Shown: positions 63,866 to 64,000 of the stretch, one piece after another | Layout: each line of letters starts with the position of its first letter | How positions within the stretch are numbered: position 1 is the stretch's first letter | Source of the DNA: Sulfurovum sp. | Lineage (GTDB): Bacteria; Campylobacterota; Campylobacteria; Campylobacterales; Sulfurovaceae | Length of the DNA stretch: 64,000 bases | Direction of reading: 5' to 3' | Assembly: GCA_024637255.1 (NCBI GenBank) | Contig: JAGXFO010000015.1 | Coordinates: 108,232 to 172,231 of the forward strand | Notes under the pieces: generated by a model | Databases searched by the model: none | Told to the model about the DNA's origin: nothing | The model's input: only the letters and a program-made list of their open reading frames with translations | Position numbers and translations under genes: made by a program

Positions 63866-64000
63866 AGTGCAATCCAAAAATACACCACTACGCAACGCAA
63901 ATATGTACCAGTAGGTAACTAAAAAAGTTACACCTCTTTTTAAAGAATTCCAGCCTTTCGTTTTTGTTTAAGCCTATAACTTTCACCTTGTATATTGATA
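63866..64000 (-). mobile_element. Possible remainder of the insertion sequence
   Basis: No coherent transposase frame. A short inverted repeat GTAACT-aaaaa-AGTTAC lies at 63915-63931. The right boundary of the element is outside the window or lost. Confidence 0.4.

Overview
The window looks like the chromosome of a Campylobacterota (epsilonproteobacterial) species, most likely a Sulfurovum-like chemolithotroph. This is inferred from the AT-rich composition, the S10/spc/alpha ribosomal layout without rpmD (L30) and without adk between secY and map, the type-Z S14, and the family of each housekeeping protein. No taxonomic marker was searched.

Layout. 0-4.3 kb: queF and an unidentified partial gene, a DoxX protein, a fused exported MsrB-MsrA, then a leftward group of globin, zinc ribbon, YgjP peptidase and MORN-type lipoprotein. 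The globin 3' end is duplicated 157 bp away. 4.5-6.4 kb: a single GHKL ATPase gene of visibly higher GC, lying on the 3' side of tRNA-Ser(GGA), probably acquired. 6.5-7.9 kb: tRNA-Ser, SRP RNA and an AAA-type ATPase. 8-22 kb: ribosomal protein genes rpsJ to rplQ with secY, map, infA and rpoA; L22 carries an unusual C-terminal helix-hairpin-helix extension. 22-25.7 kb: a NifU-like protein, a TPR protein, murE, a thioredoxin-like ferredoxin, panD and ybaB.

25.8-54 kb is the remarkable part: an apparent phosphate-starvation island. It holds two beta-helix lipoproteins, an eight-kilobase TonB energy-transduction and receptor operon (DUF3450, TtpC-like, ExbB, ExbD, TonB, TPR, receptor), an OprO/P-type porin, a Pit transporter, three PhoB-like response regulators, a PhoX-type phosphatase lipoprotein followed by a diheme lipoprotein, an OlsF-type ornithine-lipid synthase, and pstSCAB-phoU. 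Twelve promoters carry a direct repeat of GTTAY-like half-sites with an exact 11-bp period, mostly followed at a fixed distance by a -10 hexamer. That architecture matches PhoB/PhosR boxes. It ties the TonB operon, the lipoproteins, the porin, the phosphatase and phosphorus-free lipid synthesis to one response. Uptake of a phosphorus compound by this TonB system is my inference; no substrate can be read from sequence.

54-63 kb: recQ, rnhB, a leftward housekeeping operon (LapB-like protein, rnhA, rnc, aroC, DUF945 protein), dnaG, a parvulin and tRNA-Ala(GGC). The right edge holds a damaged IS4-type transposase. No CRISPR array, rRNA or integrase gene was seen.
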